Assembly (NCBI GenBank): GCA_030674185.1
Contig: JAPXFY010000022.1
Span: 745,535-809,534 of the forward strand
DNA length: 64,000 nucleotides
Origin: Monoplex corrugatus
Lineage: Eukaryota > Mollusca > Gastropoda > Littorinimorpha > Ranellidae
Direction: 5' to 3'
Shown here: positions 1-10,549 of the stretch, piece after piece
Position numbering within the stretch: the first letter of the stretch is position 1
Layout: each line of letters starts with the position of its first letter
The notes under the pieces: generated by a model
The model's input: only the letters and a program-made list of their open reading frames with translations
What the model was told of the DNA's origin: nothing
Databases searched by the model: none
Program-made: the position numbers and the translations under genes

Positions 1-119
1 CATCGTTTATTTCCTGTAACAATTTAACAAGACTAACTGGATCCAGAAAAACATGGAAATACAATCAGAACATGAACTTGATACAACACAAGACAGGTGC
101 ATATCTGAGATGAAACTCC

Positions 120-2113
120 ACAGCATCATAGCTGTCATCATTGCTATCATCATTGCTGTCATCATTGTTATCATCATTGCTATCATCATTGTTATCATCA
201 TTGCTATCATCACTGCTATCATCATTGCTATCATCATTGCTATCATCATAGCTGTCATCATAGCTATCATCATTGCTATCAACACTGCTATCATCATTGC
301 TATCATCATTGCTATCATCATAGCTGTCATCATAGTTATCATCATTGCTATCATCACTGCTACCATCATTGCTATCATCATAGCTGTCATCATTGCTATC
401 ATCATAGCTATCATCATTGCTGTCATCATTGCTATCATCATTGCTATCATCATAGCTGTCATCATAGCTGTCATCATAGCTGTCATCATAGCTATCATCA
501 TTGCTATCATCATAGCTGTCATCATTGCTATCATCATTGCTATCATCATAGCTGTCATCATTGCTATCATCATTGCTATCATCATAGCTGTCATCATTGC
601 TGTATCATTTCTATCATATTGCTATCATCATTGCTGTCATCATTGTTATCATCATTGCTATCATAGCTTCATCATTGCTATCATCATTGCTATCATCATT
701 GCGTCTCATTGCTATCATCATAGCTGTCATCATTGCTATCATCATTGCTATCATCATAGCTGTCATCATTGCTATCATCATAGCTGTCATCATTGCTATC
801 ATCATTGCTATCATCATAGCTGTCATCATTGCTATCATCATTGTTATCATCATTGCTATCATCATAGCTATCATCATTGCTATCATCATGCTATCATCAT
901 ATGCTGTCATCATTGCTATCATCATTGCTATCATCATTGCTATCATCATTGCTATCATCATAGCTGTATCATAGCGTCATTGCTGTCATCATTGCTATCA
1001 TCATTGTTATCATCATCATTGCTATCATCATTGCTATCATCATTGTTATCATCATTGTTCATCATTGCTTCATCATAGCTATCATCATTGCTATCATCAT
1101 TGTTCATCACTGCTATCATCATTGCTGTCATCATAGCTGTCATCATAGTGTCATCATTGTTATCATCATAGCTATCATCATTGCTATCATCATTGCTATC
1201 ATCATTGTATCATCACTGCTATCATCATTGCTATCATCATTGCTATCATCATAGCTGTCATCATTGTTATCATCACTGCTATCATCATTGCTATCATCAT
1301 TGCTATCATCATTGCTATCATCATGCTGTCATCATTGCTATCATCATTGCTGTCATCATAGCTAGTCATCATTGCTATCATCATTGCTATCATCATAGCT
1401 GTCATCATGCTGTCATCATAGCTGTCATCATTCTATTCTATGCTATCATATGCTGTCATCATAGCTGTCATCATAGCTGTCATCATTGCTATCATCATTG
1501 CTATCATCATTGCTATCATCATTGCTTCATCATAGCTGTCATCATAGCTGTATCTAGCTATCATCATTGCTATCATCATTGCTATCATCATAGCTATCAT
1601 CACTGCTTCATCATAGCTGTCATCATTGCTATCATCATGCTATCATCATTGCTGTCATCATTGCTATCATCATTGCTATCATCATAGCTATCATCACTGC
1701 TATCATCATAGCTTCATCATTGTTATCATCATTGCTATCATCATAGCTATCATCACTGCTATCATCACTGCTATCATCATTGCTATCATCATTGCTATCA
1801 TCATTGCTGTCATCATTGCTATCATCATTGCTATCATCATTGCTATCATCATTGCTATCATCACTGCTATCATCATAGCTATCATCATAGCTATCATCAC
1901 TGCTATCATCATTGCTATCATCATTGCTGTCATCATTGCTGTCATCATTGCTGTCATCATTGCTATCATCATAGCTGTCATCATTGCTATCATCATTGCT
2001 ATCATCATAGCTGTCATCATAGCTATCATCATTGCTATCATCATTGCTATCATCATAGCTGTCATCATTGCTATCATCATAGCTGTCATCATTGCTATCA
2101 TCATCATCATTGT
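120..2113. repeat. 12-bp minisatellite, about 165 copies
   Basis: A 2-kb array of the 12-mer ATCATTGCTATC and close variants (ATCATAGCTGTC, ATCACTGCTATC). It lies in the intron downstream of dehydrogenase exon 3 on the minus strand, ending about 80 bp from that donor site. Because 12 is a multiple of 3, long reading frames stay open on both strands (Ile/Ala-rich on plus, Met/Ile/Ala-rich on minus). These are repeat artefacts, not genes. Bases 1-119 before it show nothing recognisable. Confidence 0.97.
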
Positions 2114-2193
2114 AAAAACTGTCCTAGCTTCTATGGCCATTAACATGCTGTAGAGAATGGTGGGAAAAAAACCCAGATGACCTTCCTACCTAC

Positions 2194-2419
2194 CTTCAAG
2201 AAGAAAGCATGATCCTCCACCCCCGGCACCCCAAAGGTACTGCTGAGGGCACCCACCCCTATGACCAGTTTGTCGAAGGTCAGGCTGTAGGACAAGGAAT
2301 TTCGCAGTACACTTGTCACCTTCACCTTCTTCTTATCAAAGTCAAGGTCAGTGGCATAAGACAAATGGAAGTCAGCGGAGTCTCGGAATCCTGTGTTACG
2401 TATGGGTTCAATGATGGAC
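2194..2419 (-). CDS. Alternative (type II) NADH dehydrogenase, coding exon 3
   Basis: Third visible coding exon of a minus-strand type II NADH:ubiquinone oxidoreductase, a single-subunit, non-proton-pumping flavoenzyme of the inner mitochondrial membrane that passes electrons from NADH to ubiquinone. The exon starts after TACTCCAG (AG at 2421-2420) in phase 2 and ends at a good donor, AAG|GTAGGT (GT at 2193-2192), in phase 0. The peptide begins SIIEPIRN, which continues exactly from the preceding exon ending GTLEF plus a split Arg codon. It then contains FDKLVIGVGA and FGVPGVEDHAFFLK, the conserved stretch after the first Rossmann fold in this family. The acceptor lies at the edge of a large tandem array made of copies of itself. 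The remaining exons must lie beyond base 1. Confidence 0.9.
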
Positions 2420-4376
2420 CTGGAGTACAAGACAGACAACAACGGCAGTGTTAATGATACACACACTATATATATATATAACCTGGAGGACAACAGACAA
2501 CAATGCAGTGTTAATGATACACACATATATAATTTATATATGGAGTACATAGATAGACATACAATCATGTTAATGATACATACTATAATATATATATAAC
2601 CTGGAGTACAAGACAGACAACAATGGCAGTGTTAATGATACACACATATATATATATATATAAACCTGGAGTTACAAGACAGACAACAATGGCAGTGTTA
2701 ATGATAACACACACTATATATATATATATATATAACCTGGAGGACAACAGACAACAATGGCAGTGTTAATGATACACACACTATATATATATATATTATA
2801 TATATATAACCTGGAGGACAACACAGACAACAATGGCAGTGTTAATGATACACACACTTATATATATATATATATATATATATATAACCTGGAGGACAAG
2901 ACAGACAACAATGGCAGTGTTAATGATACACACACTATATTATATATTATATATATATATATACCTGGAGGACAAGACAGACAACAATGGCAGTGTTAAT
3001 GATACACACATATATATATTATTATTAACTGGAGACAACAGACAACAATGGCAGTGTTATATGATACACACATATATATATATATATATATAACCTGGAG
3101 GACAAGACAGACAACAATGGCAGTGTTAATGATACACACACTAATTATATTAATATATATATATAAACCTGGAGGACAACACAGACAACAATGGCAGTGT
3201 TAATGATACACACACTATATATATATATATATAACCTGGAGTACAGACAGACAACAATGGCAGTGTTAATGATACACACACTATATATATATATATATAT
3301 AAACCTGGAGGACAAACAGACAACAATGGCAGTGTTAATGATACACACACTATATATATATTATATATAACCTGGAGGACAACACGACAACAATGGCAGT
3401 GTTAATGATACACACACTATATATATATATATATATACCTGGAGTACAAGACAGACAACAATGGCAGTGTTAATGATACACACACTATATATATATAATA
3501 TATTATATAACCTGGAGGACAACAGACAACAATGGCAGTGTTAATGATACACACACTATATATATATATATATATATATACACCTGGAGGACAGGACAGA
3601 CAACAATGGCAGTGTTAATGATACACACCATATATATATATATATCCTGGAGGACAGGACAGACAACAATGGCAGTGTTAATGATACACACACTATATAT
3701 ATATATATATATATATAACCTGGAGGACAAGACTGACAACAATGGCAGTTTAAATGATAACACAACTATATTAATATATAATATAATATATCCCGGAGGA
3801 CAGGACAGACAACAATGGCAGTGTTAATGATACACACACTATATATATATATATAACCTGGAGTACAAGACAGACAACAATGGCAGTGTTAATGATACAC
3901 ACACTATATTATATATATATATACTGTAAAAAATGACAACAATGGCAGTGTTAATGATAAACACTATATATATATATATTATATATATAACCTGGAGTGA
4001 CAAACAGACAACAATGGCAGTGTTAATGATACACACACTATATATATATATATATATAACCTGGAGTACAAGACAGACAACAATGGCAGTGTTAATGATA
4101 CACACACTATATATATATATATATACCTGGAGGACAAGGACAGACAACAATGGCAGTGTTAATGATACACACACTATTATATATATATATAACCTGGAGG
4201 ACAGACAGACAACAATGGCAGTGTTAATGATACACACACTATATAATATATATATATAACCTGGAACCTGGAGGACAGGACAGACAACAATGGCAGTGTT
4301 AATGATACACACACTATATATATATATATAACCTGGAGTACAAGACAGACAACAATGGCAGTGTTAATGATACACA

Positions 4377-4470
<94 letters not shown>

Positions 4471-4515
4471 CCTGGAGGACAAGACTGACAACAATGGCAG
4501 TGTTAATGATACACA

Positions 4516-4549
<34 letters not shown>

Positions 4550-4692
4550 CCTGGAGTACAACACAGACAACAATGGCAGTGTTAATGATACACACACTAT
4601 ATATATATATATATATAACCTGGAGTACAAGACAGACAACAATGGCAGTGTTAATGATACACACACACTATATATATATATATATATATATA
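2420..4692. repeat. Acceptor-derived minisatellite with embedded (AT)n
   Basis: About 30 tandem units of 65-80 bp. Each has a roughly 49-bp conserved part (CCTGGAGTACAAGACAGACA continuing to TTAATGATACACACACT) followed by an (AT)n tract of variable length. The first unit overlaps the exon-3 acceptor of the dehydrogenase gene, so on the minus strand every unit ends with a pyrimidine-rich stretch and CTCCAG, like a 3' splice site. The perfect AT tract at about 4380-4467 is the longest. Frames reading through this array are repeat shadows. Confidence 0.95.
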
Positions 4693-4844
4693 GGTAGAAA
4701 GAAACTCTAGGGAGAGCTAGACAACAGAAGGTCTTCAGAGAAGTAACCCCCTTTAGACAAGTGTTTCGGCCCTGAATTCCTTACACTCTCGGGGGGCCGG
4801 GCCACATCCAGGTCATGACTCCTGGATGCCCTTCTGCTGTTGTC

Positions 4845-4845
<1 letters not shown>
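4693..4845 (-). other. 3' flank of inserted retroelement block
   Basis: Non-repetitive 150 bp between the poly-A tract of the tRNA-like SINE (minus-strand sense) and the AT array. It contains GGGCCGAAACACTTGTCTAA followed by GGGGGTTACTTCTCTGAAGA, which looks like a retroposon 3' tail, and ends where (TA)n resumes. Together with 4846-5360 it forms one block interrupting the minisatellite. No coding potential seen. Confidence 0.5.
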
Positions 4846-4875
<30 letters not shown>

Positions 4876-4962
4876 CCCACGCCGGGGATCGAACCTGGGC
4901 GACTCTGCGCTTCAGAACTGCGGTACGCGGTTTTACCAATGTGCTAACGGGGCACACATCAT
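4846..4962 (-). mobile_element. tRNA-derived SINE with poly-A tail
   Basis: On the minus strand a tRNA-like head shows a Pol III A-box-like TTAGCACATTGG, a B box GGTTCGATCCC inside a T-arm with four of five stem pairs, and then a run of about 27 A residues (plus-strand T run at about 4849-4875). The 5' GTGCCCC and the sequence before the A run do not form a proper acceptor stem, so this is a retroposed tRNA-like sequence rather than a tRNA gene. Confidence 0.75.
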
Positions 4963-4973
4963 CTGTAGGGAAT

Positions 4974-5360
4974 TTAATCCTTATGAAGTTCACTTTTTTG
5001 GTTCCTCCTTGCCCAGATCCAGCTTGAGCTCCTTTCTGCTGCCTCTGCCATCGCTTTAAGGGCTCTAGTCCTCTTCTTCCCAGAAATGGCGAGTTGTTTC
5101 ATGAGATCATAAGCGGAGGTGCCCACAAACCCTCTTGCCCCGACCTCTATGGCGAAGATTTTGACCCGCAGACCTGCTTTCTTCAGGGTGCTGGCAAGAC
5201 CGGCGTATTTTTCGGTCTTGTAGATATGTGCTTCTTCCATTCTGCTTTCGTATGGCACAGTGAGTTCTATCAGAATCACTTGTTTCGAGGAGTCAGAGTG
5301 GAGAGCGATGTCTGGTCTCATGCCTGTCTTGCTGATGACATCTGGGTAATTTCTCCACTC
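4974..5360 (-). pseudogene. Retroelement C-terminal nuclease-like fragment
   Basis: About 128 codons open on the minus strand, ending in a stop at 4974. The peptide has RPDIALHSD, then VILIELTVPYE, then YKTEKYAGLASTLKKAG and IEVGARGFVGTS. This pattern occurs at the C-terminus of many invertebrate reverse-transcriptase ORFs and resembles a PD-(D/E)XK nuclease core (D of RPDI, E of IELT, K of YKTEKY; the assignment is inferred). The reverse transcriptase itself is absent: the fragment is cut at about 5360 where the minisatellite resumes. The predicted 5' end of the open frame is array sequence and not part of the domain. It is a 5'-truncated insertion. Confidence 0.65.
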
Positions 5361-5404
5361 CTGGAGGACAAGACTGACAACAATGGCAGTGTTAATGATA
5401 CACA

Positions 5405-5448
<44 letters not shown>

Positions 5449-5579
5449 CCTGGAGTACAACACAGACAACAATGGCAGTGTTAATGATACACACACTATA
5501 TATATATATATATTTTTTTTTTTTATATATATAACCTGGAGTACAACACAGACAACAATGGCAGTGTTAATGATACACA

Positions 5580-5625
<46 letters not shown>

Positions 5626-6022
5626 TGGAGGACAGGACAGACAACAATGGCAGTGTTAATGATACACACACTATATATAATTATATATATATAACTTGGA
5701 GTACAACACAGACAACAATGGCAGTGTTAATGATACACACACTATATATATATATATATAACCTGGAGTACAACACAGACAACAATGGCAGTGTTAATGA
5801 TACACACACTATATATATATATATATAACCTGGAGTACAACACAGACAACAATGGCAGTGTTAATGATACACACACTATACATATATATATATAACCTGG
5901 AGTACAACACAGACAACAATGGCAGTGTTAATGATACACACACTATATATATATATATATAACCTGGAGTACAACACAGACAACAATGGCAGTGTTAATG
6001 ATACACACACTATATATATATA
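5361..6022. repeat. Acceptor-derived minisatellite, second block
   Basis: About nine further units of the same CCTGGAG...CACACACT(AT)n repeat seen at 2420-4692, resuming directly after the retroelement block. This shows the array existed before the insertion. Confidence 0.95.
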
Positions 6023-6096
6023 GGAACCAGAAAAAACATGAAAGAAGAATAAGAACACATATTTAATACAAGACAAGACAAGACAGGCGCTATATT

Positions 6097-6138
<42 letters not shown>
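6023..6138 (+). repeat. Dispersed repeat end plus (AT)n
   Basis: GGAACCAGAAAAAACATGAA through ACAAGACAAGACAGGCGC (6023-6092) has a reverse-complement counterpart at about 23107-23188, so it is a dispersed repeat, probably a retroposon end. It is followed by an (AT)n tract into which the next transposon inserted. Confidence 0.6.
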
Positions 6139-6140
<2 letters not shown>

Positions 6141-6989
6141 GTCATTCTCCTGAAGACTGGTCAGTTGGTACCACTGCTTTTAAGAAGCCAATATAACACG
6201 TTTTTGGAAAAAAAAATCTTACGATATTGTTATATTTTGTTTGTAAAATGTTCCAATAATTGAAGAAAATGAACAAAAAGTGTGTGTGTTTCGCATTTTT
6301 TACTCTACAGCACTTTTTGTTGGAAAATTGAGCGATTTCTGTAGCTAGATTTGTGACATGAGTTCAGACTGGTAGATCGATCACAATTATTTCCTACATA
6401 CATGACAGAAATCAATACAACCTGTTTCGACAGTGAAGAAAGAATGTAAATGTGTCTTTGACATCAATTTTTACTGCATTGTATCCATGGATGATCAATA
6501 TATGCTCCAAGATCGATCAGTGTCCCGAACGTTTCATACGGTGTCTACACTGTAGCGATAACTTAAGTAAGTCATGCCTTTATAATAGAAGGCATTGGGA
6601 ATTTCCGATGTGATTCATTAACCCTCTAGCGCCGACCACTACAGATATGATAAATCCAAAATCAAGCGCCTGTAGCGCAACTTTAGTGATAACCTGATGC
6701 ATCCGCCTGAAATATCCGGTTCCAGACAGGCAAGGACTACACTAACACCATGCCACCACACCCTGGCGCCGTGTCTGTTATTCCTCACACTTCATTTTCT
6801 ACACTGACCGCTAGCAGTTACCAGCTTCCTTACAGTCCTCTGTTTTTGAGCCTCTGGTACACAAACATGTGAGTACACATCTATTTTTAATTGGGCTTAA
6901 TAAATGCACAGTAGTATGTAGATTTCAAGCATATGATAATTTTATATGAAGCAGATTAATGTTAGTCATAAAAATGACATAAAAACGGT

Positions 6990-7066
6990 TTATCATATGT
7001 GATAAGAACGGCCTTTGTGGAAACTTCAGGAAAAGACAACTCGTCCCCATTTATCAGAAATGATAA
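6990..7066. repeat. Left pair of 16-bp palindromes
   Basis: TTATCATATGTGATAA at 6990-7005 and TTATCAGAAATGATAA at 7051-7066, 61 bp apart, inside the left subterminal region of the piggyBac-type element. Matching palindromes occur near the right end. They could be transposase-binding or expression-control sites; this is inference. Confidence 0.6.
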
Positions 7067-7249
7067 GAGAGGCGTTAAAGGTCGCAAGTGCCCTTTTCTA
7101 GCTGTAGAAAAGCTAACTTTGATTGTTGCTTTGAATGATTCCTTTGATTCAGAAATGATTTTTTTAGTGTTTGTCTGTTAGAATGTTGCATATTATATGT
7201 AATCTGTAAAGAAAAATCAGTAAAGTTTGGATCTTTCATCTTTTTCAGC

Positions 7250-8278
7250 ATGACAACACGAGTTCCAGTGACAAACGTTTGCCGGTTTGTTGCTGGTGAT
7301 CAGAGTGATTTTGACCCTTCTGACAGCAGTGGAGATGAGTGGAGGCCAGGAGATGACTTTGAGGTTTATCAAGGATCAGTGGATGGACAGAGAAGAACGC
7401 CTGGAGGTCTTGGTCTTGGAGGGGAAGTAGTCATGAAGATGACACGAGGTCTTCAGAGAGATTTAAACTTCTTTTCCAACTTGCCTCTTATTCAAACCTT
7501 GAAAGCCAAATCCATCTACTTTGTCGGAACCTTTCGAGCCAGCAGGTTCAAAGGCCTCTCAGCCTGAAGTCTGAGAAGGAGCTGAAGCAGGAAGGAAGGT
7601 GAGCCTGTGATGTCAAGGTAGAACTGATGTCGAATGATGTAGCTGTGCGCTGGTTTGACAACAAGACTGTGGATACTGTCTCTACCTATGTGGGTGTGGA
7701 ACCTCAAGGTGAGGCTTCACGATACGACAAAAGCAGAAGCAGAAAGTCACCATTCCCCAGCCTGCCATCATCAAAGAGTACAACAAATTTATGGGTAGGG
7801 TGGATCTGATTGACAACCTCACAAGCCTCTACAAGTTCCCGCTAAAGTCGAGGCGTTTCTACATGTACATTTTCTATCACACCATCGCAGTTGTTGTTGT
7901 TAACAGCTGGCTGTGGTACAAGAGGGACTGCACGCTGCTGAACCTGAAGTCAGTAAAGCTCTGCATCTTTCAGAGCCAGATTGCTGATGCCCTGGTGCTG
8001 ACGAAGAAGGCAGTCGATCGCCCGAGCGGCTGTGTGACGTCACCACTCCAGCCAAGATTGCCAGACAGTCCATTCCCACCCCTGATGTCCATCTGGATGG
8101 TGTTGTCCACCTGCCCAATGGAACAGCGCCAGGACATCGTGCAAAAACAGAAACTACCAGAGCCTGACCTACGTCTTCTGCCCAAAGTGCAAAGTGAACC
8201 TTTGCTTCAACAAGGACAGAAACAGCTTTGCGGGGCTCCATCTGCCCAAATAACTATGAAATCTAGCACAAAAAACGC
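7250..8278 (+). pseudogene. Decayed piggyBac transposase
   Basis: An ATG at 7250 opens an acidic N-terminus (SDFDPSDSSGDEW) typical of piggyBac transposases. After a large internal deletion that removes most of the catalytic core, a second frame (from about 7627) has VRWFDNKTVDTVSTYVGVE. A frame change near 7740-7790 leads to MGRVDLIDNLTSLYKFPLKS and NSWLWYKRD, the conserved C-terminal part of DDE_Tnp_1_7. A third frame (8138-8269) gives a cysteine-rich end with CPKCKVNLCF and a stop at 8270. At least two frameshifts plus the deletion make it non-functional. Codon use and position inside TTAA-flanked ends agree with a transposase relic rather than a domesticated gene. Confidence 0.85.
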
Positions 8279-8363
8279 TTGAACAGAAATGAACTGCACT
8301 GATTAGAAATTTGAAAACAGTTAGCTGAATAAACCTGCAAAGAACTGCTGTTCCAGAAACAAT

Positions 8364-8424
8364 TTATCATATATGATAAGATTGGTCTTGGTACCGCAAA
8401 AGCCGCTCTTATCATATATGATAA
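8364..8424. repeat. Right pair of 16-bp palindromes
   Basis: Two perfect copies of TTATCATATATGATAA at 8364-8379 and 8409-8424 (45 bp apart), mirroring the left pair at 6990-7066 within the same piggyBac-type element. Confidence 0.65.
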
Positions 8425-9194
8425 TTTTTCTAACTTTGTCATTTTTTCACTTTAATTAAAAATAACACCGAAAATGTGTTTCTTTGTTGTATCTGATGAT
8501 GTTTTTTCATAAGAAATAATTTTCCGTAGTCTAGAAGTACATTCAGGCTCTAGAGGGTTAAAAACACATTTTTCATAATGATTCACATCAATAAGTGATA
8601 GGAGAGAGAAGAGGAGACTGAGAAATAATCACTTGATTACGAATTGTGGGCATGGTGTCTTCAAAACCATGAAACGCTCGAGACAAACAGAGGATCTATT
8701 TTGTCAATTTCCCTGAACTTTGACCGACCTTGGCGTTTGAATCTCACTTTCCCTCACTCGCGGGAGGATTTTGCACTACTTCACAAAGGATATGTCATTA
8801 TTCAGTATATTTTGAAAAATGTCACTTCATTGACCATTTCAACAAGCACACAGATGCCTTTTCGGTGTCTCTTGTGTTACACGAGATACTGTAGGTGATG
8901 CAACATTTTGTTATATTTCACCAAGTTCCAAATATTGTGTCAATTTATGCATTACAGTTCTGTATACTACAGATGTCAAGCTTTCATTTTCAGTTAACAT
9001 ATTTTGATTTTTTACTTGTCATGTCACAATATTGACCAGTCTTCAGGAGAATGACCCATATATTTAAATATGGTCATGGCTACGAAATGGTGTCTAAAAA
9101 GTGTGACACATAAGCAACAAAATGAAACATCTGTCTATAGAAAAATGGTGTGCAAACCAAACAGCAGGACAAAAACCATGACAAATAATCCAAC

Positions 9195-9515
9195 TTGCAA
9201 GTCAATCAGACATTTATCACTGTTTGCAAGTCAATCAGACATTTATCACTGTTTGCAAGTCAATCAGACATTTATCACTGTTTGCAAGTCAATCAGACAT
9301 TTATCACTGTTTGCAAGTCAATCAGACATTTATCACTGTTTGCAAGTCAATCAGACTTTTATCACTGTTTGCAAGTCAATCAGACATTTATCAGTGTTTG
9401 CAAGTCAATCAGACATTTATCACTGTTTGCAAGTCAATCAGACATTTATCAGTGTTTGCAAGTCAATCAGACATTTATCACTGTTTGCAAGTCAATCAGA
9501 CATTTATCACTCCTG
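9195..9515. repeat. 29-bp minisatellite, 11 copies
   Basis: Eleven nearly identical copies of TGTTTGCAAGTCAATCAGAC plus ATTTATCAC, with no spacers, inside the left arm of the large TIR element. Only single-base changes separate the copies (ACTTTTATC, ATCAGTG), so the expansion is recent. Confidence 0.95.
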
Positions 9516-10549
9516 TAAACACAGATGATATGATGTTCCGTTGTACATAACATCACACGATGTCACAAACCTTGTAAAGGAAAGAGCCTGAGAAGGAACA
9601 GATATTTTGCTCAAAACAATGTGAACACATTGACAGCAGGTCCAGTTGGTACATCTGAAGGCAGGACAGGAAAATACAAGAAAATAAAAGGAGATCTTGT
9701 ACATAACTTCACAACAATTCTTTAGTGTGTAAATTTTAGAGCTGTACCACGGAAGATAAAACAGACTTCTGCTGTTTTGAAGACAAGCAGTGTAAAGAGA
9801 GCTGACAAAATAATTATGTGAAGCACTCAGGTAATGCCTAATTGTGAACGTTTTCATATTAAGGCTAACTATATGTACATTACTGGAATGTCCACTCACC
9901 TCCAACACTTAAAAGATCTCAAAAGCTGAAAAATCTTATTGTTGTGCAAAATGGCTTATGAGTAACTAAAAAGACATGTTGCACACAAAAACAGCTATGA
10001 AAATGAAAATATTACATGAACACATACCAGAACAGCACCCAAATAGTCATCTGTACATAACTTCACAACAAAATATTGTACCTCAGCATCCTCTAAAACG
10101 CAAATCTTGGCTTCAAACTATCTTTCACTTGAAATAAGAAGAACCAAAATGCCTCACAACAGTCAGTTTCTTTTTAAGTGAATCGTGGCATGCTGAATTC
10201 AGTAAAGATCTCTTTAGTACATAACTTCACAACATTCTTGGAGAGAATCTCCCTTTTCTTCAGGAAAACAGTACTTGTTACAAGTTGTATTGATTTATTT
10301 CTACAAAAACAGGGGTACAAGAGCTCAGGGTATTGTATCAGCATGTTTTGAATACATCTGGGATTAATAATGAGGGGAGAAAACTGGCTAATCTATAAAA
10401 TGTTCATAGCTTAACAAACCAGTTCATAACTTCACAACAGTCACAACTTAATATTGTACCAAACATCCCTCTAAAAAGCAAAACGTGGCATCAAATCACC
10501 TGTCATTTGAAATAAGAACGAAACATCACCTACGATAATTGCTTTCTTT

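Larger units (their letters stand above)
6618..8562 (+). mobile_element. piggyBac-type transposon, copy 1, nested
   Basis: Flanked by TTAA (6618-6621 and 8559-8562) with short terminal inverted repeats CCCTCTAGCGCC / GGCTCTAGAGGG. It carries a decayed piggyBac transposase on the plus strand. Inside both ends are pairs of a 16-bp palindrome. TTAA target duplication and CCY...RGG ends are the defining features of piggyBac-family elements. Confidence 0.9.
6139..9057. mobile_element. DNA transposon with 25-bp perfect TIRs
   Basis: The left end GGGTCATTCTCC... (6139-6163) and right end ...GGAGAATGACCC (9033-9057) are perfect 25-bp inverted repeats. The target is AT-rich simple sequence, so the target-site duplication cannot be defined (TA, TATA or ATAT all fit). 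About 930 bp belongs to this element (6139-6617 and 8563-9057). The middle is a nested piggyBac-type element at TTAA. No transposase of its own is visible, so it is probably non-autonomous. Superfamily not assigned. Confidence 0.85.

Noticed and set aside
53..2153. Ile/Ala-rich or Met/Ile-rich long frames on both strands
   Set aside because: 12-bp minisatellite; the composition is exactly that of the repeat.
4876..4962. A functional tRNA gene
   Set aside because: A and B boxes are present, but the acceptor stem does not pair and a poly-A run follows, so it is a SINE head.
9195..9515. Regular 29-bp direct repeats considered as CRISPR-like
   Set aside because: No spacers between repeats, eukaryotic context and a location inside a transposon; it is a minisatellite.
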